Notes under the pieces: model-generated | What the model was told of the DNA's origin: nothing | What the model saw: only the letters and a program-made list of their open reading frames with translations | The model's database searches: none | Part shown: positions 8,706 to 16,660 of the stretch, piece by piece | Position numbering within the stretch: the first letter of the stretch is position 1 | How the letters are laid out: each line of letters opens with the position of its first letter | Assembly (NCBI GenBank): GCA_002300355.1 | Contig: NSGV01000002.1 | Location: forward strand, 434,001-498,000 | DNA from: Streptomyces sp. TLI_235 | Lineage (GTDB): Bacteria > Actinomycetota > Actinomycetes > Streptomycetales > Streptomycetaceae | Reading direction: 5' to 3' | DNA length: 64,000 nucleotides | Program-made: the position numbers and the translations under genes

Positions 8706-10235
8706 TCAGCGCCCGGTCGGCAGGCCGAGGGCGGCCAGCCGGCGGCGGTGCCCGGCGAGGGCGCGCTCGAAGGCGGGCCAGTCGGTGTCCGGGTTCCACA
8801 CCCGGTCGGCGAGGGCGGCCAGCCGGGGGTGGAGCCGGCGGTCGGCCTCCTCGGGGCCGGGGACGAACTCCGTCCACAGCTGAGCCTGGGCGCCGAGGAC
8901 CCGGGCCCGGACCTCCTCCGGCCAGTGCGCCGGGGCCGGATCGAGCCCGTGGACGGCGCGAAGGTCGACGACGGCGCCCTCCTGGCCGAGGGGTTCGTCG
9001 GGGTGGTCGGAGGCCGGGTAGTCGAGGTAGGTGGCCCGGTAGGGGGCCATCACGATGTCGTGGCCCCGGCGGGCGGCCTGGAGGCCGTGGTCGGCGTCCC
9101 GCCAGGGCATCACGGTGAACTCGGGCGGCAGGCCGGGGCTGCTGCTGTCCTCGGCCCAGCAGACCGGGCGCCGGCCCTGCGACAGCAGGTGCTCGCCGAC
9201 CCGGCCCAGGAACCATCCGTGCAGTTCCTTGGGGGAGGCGAGGCCGAGTTCGGCGGCGCGGCGGCGGGCGGCCGGGGCGGACTCCCACTCGGCGGTGGGG
9301 CACTCGTCGCCGCCGAGGTGGACGTAGGGGGAGGGGAAGACGTCCATCACCTCGTCGAGCACGTCGGCGCAGAAGGCGAGAACCTCGTCGTGCACCCCGA
9401 GGACGTTCTCGCAGACACCCCACTCCGTCCAGACGTCGAGCCGCCGCCCGGGGACGTTGCCGAGCCGGGGGTAGGCGGCGAGGGCCGCCCGGGCGTGGCC
9501 GGGCATCTCGATCTCCGGGACGACGGTGACGCCGCGTTCGGCCGCGTACCGGACGAGGCCCCGCAGGTCGGCCTTGGTGTACGTGCCGCCGTGCGGCCGG
9601 TCGTCGAAGCGCCCGCTGCCGGCCCGGCCGGTCATCGTCCGCGCCCGGACGGAGCCGACCGCGGTGAGTCGGGGGTGGGCGTAGACCGGCATCCGCCAGC
9701 CCTGGTCGTCCGTCAGGTGCAGGTGCAGCACGTTGAGTCCGTGCAGGGCGAGCAGGTCGACGGTGCGGTGCAGGTAGGAGACCGGCAGGTAGTGCCGGGC
9801 GACGTCGAGCATCAGGCCGCGCCACGGGAAGCCGGGCCGGTCGGTCACGGTCAGGCAGGGCAGCTCCCAGCGGACACCGCGCGCCGGGCCGTCGAGCAGG
9901 GCCTCGGCGGGGAGCAGTTGGCGCAGCCGCTGGATGCCGTGCAGCAGGCCGGCGACGGCGGCGGCGTGCAGCCGGACGGCCTCGGGGGTGACGGTGAGCC
10001 GGTACCCCTCGGGGCCGAGTTCGGCGGCGGTCGCGGGGTCGACGGCGAGCAGCACGGCGCCGTCCGGGGAGGGCGGCAGCGGTAGGCCGGTGGCGGGGCG
10101 GAGCAGGGTGCGCAGCAGCTCGGCGGCGGGGGCGGCCGGGCCGACGGCGTGCACGGCGGTGCGGTGGTCGAGCGTGAACCGGCCGGTCGCGGGAACGATG
10201 CGGCGGGGCGTCGGAAGGAGCACGGCGGGGGCCAC
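8706..10235 (-). CDS. GH20 beta-N-acetylhexosaminidase
   Basis: Releases terminal N-acetylglucosamine from chitin oligosaccharides or related glycans. The N-terminal GH20b-type domain (about residues 10-115) precedes the TIM-barrel domain (PGFPWRGLMLDVARHYLP). The catalytic Asp-Glu pair is in VHLGGDECPTAEW and the substrate Trp in VCWAEDSSSPGL. No signal peptide is evident, so it is probably cytoplasmic, acting on imported chitobiose-type sugars. A longer frame reaches 10337, but that would place the DasR-like operator inside the gene, so I use the GTG at 10235; a GTG at 10223 with GAGG upstream is an alternative. Divergent from a DasR-like GntR regulator, which fits GlcNAc-responsive control. 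Confidence 0.93.
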   Translation of the reverse strand: MAPAVLLPTPRRIVPATGRFTLDHRTAVHAVGPAAPAAELLRTLLRPATGLPLPPSPDGAVLLAVDPATAAELGPEGYRLTVTPEAVRLHAAAVAGLLHGIQRLRQLLPAEALLDGPARGVRWELPCLTVTDRPGFPWRGLMLDVARHYLPVSYLHRTVDLLALHGLNVLHLHLTDDQGWRMPVYAHPRLTAVGSVRARTMTGRAGSGRFDDRPHGGTYTKADLRGLVRYAAERGVTVVPEIEMPGHARAALAAYPRLGNVPGRRLDVWTEWGVCENVLGVHDEVLAFCADVLDEVMDVFPSPYVHLGGDECPTAEWESAPAARRRAAELGLASPKELHGWFLGRVGEHLLSQGRRPVCWAEDSSSPGLPPEFTVMPWRDADHGLQAARRGHDIVMAPYRATYLDYPASDHPDEPLGQEGAVVDLRAVHGLDPAPAHWPEEVRARVLGAQAQLWTEFVPGPEEADRRLHPRLAALADRVWNPDTDWPAFERALAGHRRRLAALGLPTGR

Positions 10236-10250
10236 CTCGGGGGACGTGAA

Positions 10251-10284
10251 CTTACCACTTGCGGACTGGAGCACCACTGGTAAG
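10251..10284. promoter_or_regulatory. Inverted repeat CTTACCA-N20-TGGTAAG
   Basis: CTTACCA at 10251-10257 and TGGTAAG at 10278-10284 form a perfect 7-base inverted repeat in the divergent region between the hexosaminidase and gntR genes. TGGT is the half-site core of HutC/DasR-type GntR regulators. The motif ACTGGTAAG recurs exactly 100 bases further on, at 10376-10384, so these may be sites for the local GntR protein. Confidence 0.5.
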
Positions 10285-10288
10285 AGAA

Positions 10289-10304
10289 AGTGGCATAGAC
10301 CACT
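10289..10304. promoter_or_regulatory. DasR-type operator (dre site)
   Basis: AGTGGCATAGACCACT matches the published DasR palindrome AGTGGTCTAGACCACT at 14 of 16 positions, including both outer half-sites. It lies 54 bases upstream of the hexosaminidase start and 131 bases upstream of the divergent gntR start, a normal distance for repression of the hexosaminidase promoter. Phosphorylated GlcNAc or GlcN would be expected to release the repressor. Confidence 0.8.
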
Positions 10305-10375
10305 TGACTCGTCAAGGGCCCTCGGGCAAAGAGACACCGGACCCGACCTGGCAAACGGCGCCCCGACTCCGGCAT

Positions 10376-10392
10376 ACTGGTAAGGTACTGGT
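10376..10392. promoter_or_regulatory. Direct repeat of ACTGGT, one helical turn apart, before gntR
   Basis: ACTGGT occurs at 10376-10381 and again at 10387-10392, an 11-base period, 42 bases upstream of the gntR start. The first copy is part of ACTGGTAAG, identical to 10276-10284. Placement suggests autoregulation by the GntR protein. Confidence 0.45.
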
Positions 10393-10434
10393 CAGCCACA
10401 GCCTCGGCGACCAGCGGGGACGAGGGGAGCCGCC

Positions 10435-11316
10435 ATGTCCGGCGAGAGACCGGCTGCCGCACTGAAGCGGACGCGGGTGCGCGACCATCTCCGGGATCTC
10501 GTGGAGGCCCGCAGTCCCGGCGACCCGATCCCGTCCGAGCGGGCGCTGTGCGAGGAACTCGGGGTGTCCCGGCCGACCCTGCGCGCGGCCGTCGACGAAC
10601 TGGTGGCGACCGGGCTGCTGGTCCGCGAACACGGGCGCGGCATGTTCGTGGCACCGGAGAAGGTCGTCCAGGAGATGGCCATGGCCTCGGAGGGCAGCGC
10701 CTTCAGCGTGCCGCGGGCCGCGGGCAGTTGGGCGGGGCGGGTGCTGGAGTTCGCGACCGTGCCGGCCGGGGCGCGGCTCGGTCGGCGGCTGCGGATCTCC
10801 CCCGCCGCCGAGCTGACCCGGATCGCCCGGCTGCGGCTGGTCGACGGCGAGCCGATGGCCATCGAGCACCTGCACATCCCGGCGGCGCTGGTGCCCGGGC
10901 TGGCCCCCGCCGACATGGAGTCGGGCGACTTCTACGACCTGCTGCGCGAGCGGCACGGCGTCCGGGTACGGGAGGCGGTGCAGTCGATCGAACCCACCGT
11001 CACCAACGAGGCGGAGTCCCGGCTGCTGGGTGTGCCGGTGCTCTCCCCCGCGCTGCTCTTCGAGCGGCTGACCAGCGACGCCGGCGGCCGGCCGGTGGAG
11101 TACGTGCACTCGGTGTACCGCGGCGACCGGTACCGGATCGTGTCCCGGATCGTCTTCGACGACGGTTCGAACGGCCGGAACAGCGGCCCGACCGGCCCGA
11201 GCAGCGGGACGGACGGCGGAGGCGCCGCGCACCACCCTGGCTTCCCGCCGGGAGACCTGCCCGGCCGACCGGGCGGGCGGAGCACGACGACGGGCGACGT
11301 CCAGCCGCCGGGCTGA
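10435..11316 (+). CDS. GntR/HutC-family (DasR-like) transcriptional regulator
   Basis: A 293-residue repressor-type protein. The N-terminal winged helix (residues 15-80, IPSERALCEELGVSRPTLR, ending in HGRGMFVAP) is joined to a UTRA effector domain of the HutC/DasR kind. The UTRA domain is recognised by RIARLRLVDGEPMAIEHLHI and, near the end, GGRPVEYVHSVYRGDRYRI, which closely parallels DasR. The last ~50 residues are a Gly/Ser/Pro-rich tail not found in DasR. The ATG start has GAGGGGAG upstream. Divergence from a GH20 gene with a dre site suggests it senses an amino-sugar phosphate. It is probably a paralogue of DasR rather than DasR itself, because the helix-turn-helix residues differ. Confidence 0.9.
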   Translation: MSGERPAAALKRTRVRDHLRDLVEARSPGDPIPSERALCEELGVSRPTLRAAVDELVATGLLVREHGRGMFVAPEKVVQEMAMASEGSAFSVPRAAGSWAGRVLEFATVPAGARLGRRLRISPAAELTRIARLRLVDGEPMAIEHLHIPAALVPGLAPADMESGDFYDLLRERHGVRVREAVQSIEPTVTNEAESRLLGVPVLSPALLFERLTSDAGGRPVEYVHSVYRGDRYRIVSRIVFDDGSNGRNSGPTGPSSGTDGGGAAHHPGFPPGDLPGRPGGRSTTTGDVQPPG

Positions 11317-11452
11317 CGCCGAGCAGCACCATGGGCGGGCACTATCACGGGGCATGTCCGGCGCCCGGGCGACACCCCGGCGTTGGGCCGTCCGTGCGGC
11401 CCCGCGGTGGCGAACGGTTGGCCCCCGGGCGACTCGGGGATCATCCGCCGGT

Positions 11453-12388
11453 ATGAAGAGCGGATTATCGGGATGTCATTCTCGGATCGGCCAGGCGCTC
11501 TGGGCCGGTCTCGCCGTCGTCCTGACGGCCTGCGCGACGGCACCGTCCCGGACCGCCGCTCCCCCGGCCACCCCCGCGCCGGCCGCCCTGCCGCCGCTGG
11601 CCGCCGTCGAACCGCGCGAGCACCACGAGCCGCAACGGATCGATCCCCTGGTGGCCGCGCAGCAGTCCGCCGAACGGCAGGCCCGTGAGAAGGCCGGCCG
11701 CTGGGGCCTCGTCCGGCTGCCGGCCGTCGCCCCTCACCCGCCCGAGCAGCGGCCCGTGCTCACCGCCGGGCAGTCCGGCGTCGCGCTGCGCGCCGGGCTG
11801 CCGCCGGTCGTCCAGCGCGTCCCCACCGAGGACCGGGTGGTCTTCCTGACCATCGACGACGGCGCCGAGAAGGACCCGGAGTTCGCCCGGATGACCGCCG
11901 AACTCGGCATCCCCTACAGCACGTTCCTCACCGGCTACCTGGCCCGCCCGAACTGGGGGTACTTCCGCGGCCTGCTGGAGAACGGGCACGCCGCCGTCGG
12001 CAACCACACCCTGAACCACCGCGACATGCGCAGGCTCAGCCCCGCCGAGCAGCGCACCGAGATCTGCGGCCAGCAGGACGAGCTGGCCCGCGAGACCGGC
12101 TCCCGGCCGCCGCTGTTCCGCCCGCCGTACGGCGAGTACACCGACGACACCCTGCGGGCCGCACAGGAGTGCGGCATCCGCGCCGTCGCGCTGTGGAACG
12201 AGGAGGCCTTCCCCGACCGCATGGAGTACCGGTACACGGACCACGTGCTGCACCCCGGCGACACCATCCTCACCCACTTCCGCGGGCGCGCGGAGTGGGC
12301 CGGAACGATGACGGACGTGCTGCGGCGGGTGCTGCGCACCGTCGACGAGCAGGGCTTCGCGCTGGCGCTGCTCGACGACTACCTCTGA
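11453..12388 (+). CDS. Lipoprotein polysaccharide deacetylase (NodB/CE4 family)
   Basis: A 311-residue exported enzyme that should remove N-acetyl groups from a cell-wall or extracellular glycan. A lipoprotein signal with lipobox LTAC lies at about residues 20-26, followed by a Pro/Ala-rich tether. The NodB domain shows the ordered CE4 motifs: TIDDG (metal and base Asp), HTLNH (metal His pair), RPPYGEYTDD and ILTHFRG. The frame is open from 11354, but the ATG at 11453 gives a proper signal peptide. It follows gntR by 136 bases in the same direction and may be read separately. It is near genes for GlcNAc-containing polymers, which fits a chitin or peptidoglycan substrate. Confidence 0.9.
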   Translation: MKSGLSGCHSRIGQALWAGLAVVLTACATAPSRTAAPPATPAPAALPPLAAVEPREHHEPQRIDPLVAAQQSAERQAREKAGRWGLVRLPAVAPHPPEQRPVLTAGQSGVALRAGLPPVVQRVPTEDRVVFLTIDDGAEKDPEFARMTAELGIPYSTFLTGYLARPNWGYFRGLLENGHAAVGNHTLNHRDMRRLSPAEQRTEICGQQDELARETGSRPPLFRPPYGEYTDDTLRAAQECGIRAVALWNEEAFPDRMEYRYTDHVLHPGDTILTHFRGRAEWAGTMTDVLRRVLRTVDEQGFALALLDDYL

Positions 12389-12532
12389 CGGCTCCGAGCC
12401 GCTCCCGGCCGCCCGGCGCGCCCGGGCCCGTTCCCGAAGGGCGAGAACACCGTCCCAGCATGCGGAAACGCTGGCAGCGTCCGCCGCCGCCGTGATCGAC
12501 TGGGCGCCCCCGCACGGAAGGAGCGGCCGCCC

Positions 12533-12883
12533 ATGCTGCCATCACTCGACGGCCTGGTCTTCTCCCCCACCGGACGCGCCGAGAACGGCGAGGTCGACGC
12601 AGCCACCAGCTTCGCCTACCGCGAGCAGGACGGCCGGGTCTGGGCCTCCTACCAGGGCGGCGACATCGTGCACGGCCACCTCGTGGGCACCCGGACGGGC
12701 GACAGCCTCGAGTTCCGGTACGTGCAGCTCAACCGGGCGGGCGAGACCAGCAGCGGGCACTGCGTCAGCGCCCTGTCGCGGCTCAGCGACGGACGCCTGC
12801 GGCTCGACGAGTCCTGGCGCTGGGAGTCCCGCCCGGGCGCCGGGACGAGCGCCGTCGAGGAGGTCCTGCCGCACGCGGGCTGA
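12533..12883 (+). CDS. Small conserved beta-barrel-like protein (family often labelled N-acetylglutamate synthase)
   Basis: A 116-residue protein with alternating short beta-strand motifs (TSFAYREQDGRVWASYQGG, IVHGHLVG, LEFRYVQLNRAGETSSGHC, LRLDESWRWES). It matches a widespread small bacterial family often carrying an unproven N-acetylglutamate synthase label; no acetyltransferase motif is visible, so I would not give it that role. AAGGAG lies 9 bases before the ATG. Soluble, with no signal peptide. 69 bases separate it from the hydrolase gene that follows. Confidence 0.75.
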   Translation: MLPSLDGLVFSPTGRAENGEVDAATSFAYREQDGRVWASYQGGDIVHGHLVGTRTGDSLEFRYVQLNRAGETSSGHCVSALSRLSDGRLRLDESWRWESRPGAGTSAVEEVLPHAG

Positions 12884-12952
12884 CCACCGCACCCGTCCGC
12901 GCTCCGCACCGCGCCCAGGCCCCGCACCCGCTTCCGATCGGAGGAGTACGCC

Positions 12953-13510
12953 GTGTCTCCCGCCGCACCCCTGTACCTCGTCCTGCCCGGTTACCAGAAC
13001 TCCGGCCCCGAGCACTGGCAGAGCCGCTGGGAGGCCGCCGGCGCCGGCTTCGTCCGGGTCGAGCAGGCCGACTGGGACGCCCCGCAGCGCACCGACTGGG
13101 TCGCCGCGCTGGACGCGGCCGTCGCCGCCGCCGACCGCCCGGTCGTCCTGGTCGCGCACAGCCTCGGCTGCATCACCGTGGCGCACTGGGCGGCCGGCCG
13201 CAGCGACCTCCCCGGGGTGGCGGGCGCCCTTCTGGTCGCCCCCGCCGACGTGGACACCGCCGAGGTGCCGGAGCTGGTGAACTTCCGCCCCGTCCCGCTG
13301 CGCCCGCTGCCCTTCCCGGCCGCCGTGGTCGCCAGCACCGACGACCCGTGGTGCACCGCCGAGCGAGCCGCTGCCTTCGCCGACGCCTGGGGCGCCGAGC
13401 TGGTGGAACTCGGTGCGCACGGGCACATCAACAGCGATTCCGGGCTCGGGGACTGGCCGGAGGGCCGCCGCCTCCTCGCGGACCTCACCGGCACCAACGC
13501 CCGGACCTGA
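12953..13510 (+). CDS. RBBP9/YdeN-family alpha/beta serine hydrolase
   Basis: A 185-residue cytoplasmic hydrolase. The N-terminal oxyanion-region motif LVLPGYQNSGPEHWQ and the nucleophile elbow VAHSLGC are characteristic of the RBBP9/YdeN family. The acid residue is in STDDPWC and the catalytic His in AHGHINSDSGLGDW. The length (usually 180-195) is normal. The GTG start has GGAGGAG upstream. The physiological substrate is not known for most of the family. Confidence 0.9.
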   Translation: MSPAAPLYLVLPGYQNSGPEHWQSRWEAAGAGFVRVEQADWDAPQRTDWVAALDAAVAAADRPVVLVAHSLGCITVAHWAAGRSDLPGVAGALLVAPADVDTAEVPELVNFRPVPLRPLPFPAAVVASTDDPWCTAERAAAFADAWGAELVELGAHGHINSDSGLGDWPEGRRLLADLTGTNART

Positions 13511-13613
13511 CGCGCGGGCACGGCGCTCGGACGTCGTACGAGGCCACCGTTGGCCGGCCGGTCCACGCCCCCCCGCCAGGGGCCGGGCGGGCGACGCTGC
13601 CTAGGGTGGTCGC

Positions 13614-14342
13614 ATGACGAACCGTCCGCAGGAGCCCGCCGTCCTCGACGCGCGGAGCGCCCGGCAGGACCGCTGCCGGTGCTTCGACCAGCACTTCGCG
13701 ACCAACCGGCGGCGGGTCGCCTTCCACACCGAGCAGCAGGACACCTCCGCCCCCGGCTGGCTGCGGCTGCTGGAGCTGGTCGAGGAGGCGGCCGCGGACG
13801 GCCGCGAGGAGTTCCACCCGCTGCACGGGCTCACCGCCGAGGAGCGGCGGCAGATCGTCACCCTGCCACCGACGATCGCCCGGCTCACCGCCGTCCGCGA
13901 ACTCGGGCTGTACGGCAGCAACCTGGTGCGCATCCCGCCGGAGATCGGGGCGATGAGCGCGCTGGAGTCCTTCGACCCGTACACGTCGTACCGGCTGCAC
14001 TGGTTCCCGTACGAGCTGACGCGCTGCCCCCGGCTGCGGCAGAGCCGGGTCAGCACACGGGCGCTGTACGGGAACGAGAAGATCAGGCCGCCCTTCCCGC
14101 CGCTCGGCCGGCAGGTGCGGGAGGCCGCCACCGGGACGGAGTGCAGTGTGTGCGGCGGGCCGGTCGCACGGCTGCGCCGGGTGTGGATCTCGCTGCGGGT
14201 GGCGACCGATGTGCTGCCGCTGCTGGTCAACGCCTGCTCGACGGCCTGCGTCGAGGCGCTGCCCGCGCCCGCGGAGGGCTACGTCCGCCGGCCGCACGGC
14301 GGCGGCCCCGCCGTCCGGCAGCCGACCGCCGACTACTGGTGA
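13614..14342 (+). CDS. Leucine-rich-repeat-like protein with a Cys-pair (zinc-ribbon-like) C-terminus
   Basis: A 242-residue protein of unknown role. The middle part reads as two to three leucine-rich repeats (LPPTIARLTAVRELGLYGSN, LVRIPPEIGAMSALESFD). The C-terminal third has a Cys-x2-Cys pair (ECSVCGGP) followed by two further Cys around VNACSTACVEA, which could form a metal site. No signal peptide or membrane span. TAGGGT at 13603-13608 is 6 bases before the ATG, as in a leaderless transcript. An ATP-grasp gene starts 49 bases after the stop and may be cotranscribed. Confidence 0.75.
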   Translation: MTNRPQEPAVLDARSARQDRCRCFDQHFATNRRRVAFHTEQQDTSAPGWLRLLELVEEAAADGREEFHPLHGLTAEERRQIVTLPPTIARLTAVRELGLYGSNLVRIPPEIGAMSALESFDPYTSYRLHWFPYELTRCPRLRQSRVSTRALYGNEKIRPPFPPLGRQVREAATGTECSVCGGPVARLRRVWISLRVATDVLPLLVNACSTACVEALPAPAEGYVRRPHGGGPAVRQPTADYW

Positions 14343-14391
14343 CCGGCCGCATTCCCTCGTTCCACCCGCACCGAGCAAGGAGAACCGCCCC

Positions 14392-15237
14392 ATGACCGCG
14401 ACCCCCGCCGTGGCCTACGTGACCAGCAAGGACGCCCCCGACCAGGAGGTGGACACGGCACTGGCCGCATTCGCCGCACAGGGGCTGGCAGCCGAGCCGG
14501 TGGTGTGGGACGACCCGGCGGCCGACTGGCGGCGGTACGACGCGGCCGTCGTCCGCAGCACCTGGGACTACACCGGGCGGCGCACCGAGTTCCTGGCCTG
14601 GGCGCGGCGGGCGGCGGAGCTCACCCGGCTCTGCAACCCCGTGCCGGTGCTGGAGCGGAACACCGACAAGACCTATCTGCGGGACCTCGCCGGGGCCGGG
14701 GTGCCGGTGGTACCGACCGCCTGGATCGCACCGGGCGGGCGGCTCACCGAGGGCACGGCGCCCTGGCCGGAGCTGGTGGTGAAGCCGACCGTCTCCTCCG
14801 GCGCCCGGGACACCGTGCGGACCGCCGACCGGGCGGCGCCCGCGGCGCACGCCGACCGGCTGACCGCGGCCGGACGGACGACCATGGTGCAGCCGTACCT
14901 GCCGGCGGTCGACGGGGAGGGCGAGACCTCGCTGGTCTTCCTCGGCGGCGAGTTCAGCCACGCCGTGCGCCGCGGGCCGATGCTGTCCGGCCCGGACGGC
15001 CGGTTCGCGGACGAGGCCCGGCAGCCCGACGCCGACCAGCTGACCGTGGCCGAGCGGGTGCTGGCGGCCGTCCCCGAGCGCGCGGAGCTGCTGTACGCGC
15101 GGGTCGACCTGGTGCGCGGCCCGGACGGGACGCCGCTGCTGATCGAGCTGGAGCTCACCGAACCGCGGCTGTTCCTGCAGTACGACGCCGGGGCCGCGGC
15201 GCGGCTGGCGGCGGCGGTGCGGACACTGGCCGGCTGA
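14392..15237 (+). CDS. RimK/glutathione-synthase-like ATP-grasp protein
   Basis: A 281-residue ATP-dependent carboxylate-amine (or -thiol) ligase by fold. The ATP-grasp core is seen in LVVKPTVSSGARDT, the metal/ATP segment LLIELELTEPRLFLQYD (Glu residues for Mg), and LYARVDLVRGPDGTPLL. The N-terminal domain begins VAYVTSKDAPDQEVD and includes RSTWDYTGR, a motif shared by the uncharacterised actinobacterial branch of this family. The frame is open from 14146, but the ATG at 14392 has AAGGAG 8 bases upstream. The substrate is unknown; pairing with the leucine-rich-repeat gene upstream is the only context. Confidence 0.85.
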   Translation: MTATPAVAYVTSKDAPDQEVDTALAAFAAQGLAAEPVVWDDPAADWRRYDAAVVRSTWDYTGRRTEFLAWARRAAELTRLCNPVPVLERNTDKTYLRDLAGAGVPVVPTAWIAPGGRLTEGTAPWPELVVKPTVSSGARDTVRTADRAAPAAHADRLTAAGRTTMVQPYLPAVDGEGETSLVFLGGEFSHAVRRGPMLSGPDGRFADEARQPDADQLTVAERVLAAVPERAELLYARVDLVRGPDGTPLLIELELTEPRLFLQYDAGAAARLAAAVRTLAG

Positions 15238-15353
15238 AGCCGGACCCCGCGGCGGCGCTCCGCCTGTCGCCGCTCCCCCTGTCGGTGGGGCGTGCCAGGC
15301 TGACCGCAGCGGTCCGCAGCACGCGGCCGCGGCACACGAGGGGACGGACGGGC

Positions 15354-15749
15354 ATGGACGGGCTGGCCGAGGGCGGGTTCACGGTGGACGGCTGGGAACC
15401 GGAGGTGCTGGACGAGCGGCCCGGGGCGGCACTCGCCCGAGTGAGGCTGACCAAGACCTTCCGGGGCGGGCTGACCGGCACCAGCACGGTGCACATGCTC
15501 AGCGCGGCGGACGGCGAGGGGCAGCCCGCCGCGTACACCGCCTTCGAGCGGTACACCGGCGAGCTGGACGGCCGCAAGGGCAGCTTCGTACTGCAGCACT
15601 GCGCGCCGGGCAGCCGCGGCGAGCGGCTGGTGATCACCGTGGTGCCGGGCACCGGCACCGAGGAACTGGCCGGGATCACCGGCAGGTTCGAGATCCGGAT
15701 CGACGACGCGGGCGTGCACACCTACACCTTCCGCTACGCCCTGGCCTGA
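15354..15749 (+). CDS. DUF3224 family protein
   Basis: A 131-residue soluble protein that fits DUF3224. Marks are the short strand-rich sections RLTKTFRGGLTGTSTVHML, AYTAFERYTGELDGRKGSF, LQHCAPG and VVPGTGTEELAGITGRFE. Family members form a small beta-barrel related to allene-oxide-cyclase/lipocalin-like folds and have no agreed function. The ATG has a modest GAGGGGAC ribosome site. It ends against a bidirectional terminator. Confidence 0.85.
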   Translation: MDGLAEGGFTVDGWEPEVLDERPGAALARVRLTKTFRGGLTGTSTVHMLSAADGEGQPAAYTAFERYTGELDGRKGSFVLQHCAPGSRGERLVITVVPGTGTEELAGITGRFEIRIDDAGVHTYTFRYALA

Positions 15750-15762
15750 GCCGGGCACGGCG

Positions 15763-15795
15763 ACGGCCCGTTCCCGGGGTGGGGGAACGGGCCGT
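15763..15795. terminator. Bidirectional hairpin terminator
   Basis: A perfect 13-base-pair stem, ACGGCCCGTTCCC at 15763-15775 with its complement at 15783-15795 and a 7-base loop. It lies between the convergent DUF3224 and transglycosylase genes (stops at 15749 and 15856) and can serve both. Confidence 0.85.
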
Positions 15796-15855
15796 GCGGT
15801 GGTGTGTGCCGGGCCGGGGTCACCGGGTCGGCGCGCCGTGGGTGTCGCCGGGGTC

Positions 15856-16248
15856 CTACTTGGTCAGGCCGGCCTTGACCGAGCAGACCGGCCAGGCACC
15901 CGGGCCCTGCGCGGCCAGCACCTTCTCGGCGACGGCGATCTGCTGCGCCTTGCTCGCCTGGTGCGCGTTCGCCGCATAGGCGTGGCCGCCGAACGCCGCC
16001 CACGTGCTGGACGTGAACTGCAGACCGCCGTAGAAGCCGTTGCCGGAGTTGACCGCCCAGTTCCCGGACGACTCGCACTGCGCGACCCTGTCCCAGGTCG
16101 AGGCCGGCGCGGCCGAGGCCGACGTCGCCGCCACGAGGCCGGCCACCGGCAGGACGGCCAGCGCCCCGCCCATCACGGCCATCCGCACACGCCTGCTGCG
16201 CTTGGTGGCGGTGGAGGCGGCAGCGGCGGTCTCGTTACGGAAGATCAT
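15856..16248 (-). CDS. Short Rpf-like secreted transglycosylase
   Basis: A 130-residue secreted peptidoglycan-cleaving enzyme. The signal peptide runs to about residue 47 (basic start, hydrophobic MGGALAVLPVAGLVAA, then SASA). The rest is a resuscitation-promoting-factor fold: STWDRVAQCESSGNW carries the catalytic Glu, with the partner Cys in WPVCSVKAG and the core NGFYGGLQFTSSTWAAFGG. There is no LysM or peptidase domain, so it is one of the minimal Rpf proteins that work on cell-wall glycan during germination and growth. The ATG has GAAGGGAA upstream, inside a predicted hairpin. Longer in-frame starts up to 16374 lie in leader sequence. Confidence 0.92.
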   Translation of the reverse strand: MIFRNETAAAASTATKRSRRVRMAVMGGALAVLPVAGLVAATSASAAPASTWDRVAQCESSGNWAVNSGNGFYGGLQFTSSTWAAFGGHAYAANAHQASKAQQIAVAEKVLAAQGPGAWPVCSVKAGLTK

Positions 16249-16376
16249 GCGGTTCCCTTCGGGCGAACCCGGAACAGCTCCCGGGCACGGGTCAGCAGAC
16301 CCGATCGGCCTGCGGTTCATGGAGTGAGCCGGCATCCCCAGCACCGGACCATCGGGCCCGGCGGTGTGCCGCACTG
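16249..16376 (-). promoter_or_regulatory. Structured 5' leader of the Rpf-like gene
   Basis: From the predicted start point near 16376 the leader is about 127 bases. Read on the minus strand it contains consecutive stems: CGGGTC-TGCT-GACCCG, then CCCGG-N8-CCGGG, then GGTTC-N9-GAACC, whose loop and 3' arm hold the ribosome site GAAGGGAA. Some actinomycete rpf genes are controlled by a ydaO (c-di-AMP) riboswitch, but I do not see its conserved 3' core here, so the class is left open. Confidence 0.4.
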
Positions 16377-16382
16377 GTTTCG

Positions 16383-16411
16383 AAGCTACGGACCACCCCG
16401 ACCCGAATCAA
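16383..16411 (-). promoter_or_regulatory. Vegetative-type promoter for the Rpf-like gene
   Basis: On the minus strand, -35 TTGATT (16406-16411) and -10 TAGCTT (16383-16388) are separated by exactly 17 bases. This gives a start near 16376 and a leader of about 127 bases. Confidence 0.55.
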
Positions 16412-16660
16412 GGTTCGGCTACAAACCAGCAGGTCAGAGCCCGGTTACCGCAGGTATTCCGGCTCCGCCGGCCCCCATTTCACGGGCCCGACACCCGCCC
16501 CGCACCCGCCGATGTGACCCGCACCAACGCAAACCGTCCGTGAACCGGACCACACGGTCGACACCCTGTGAACCGGTGGGCCACAGAGCGCCGACCTCGC
16601 CGGGCCCGCATCGCGCCGGACGTGTGGCGGCGACCACACCGTCCGTCGGAGGAGCCGTCG

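Noticed and set aside
16249..16376. ydaO (c-di-AMP) riboswitch in front of the Rpf-like gene
   Set aside because: Conserved core sequences were not visible by eye; kept only as an open structured leader.
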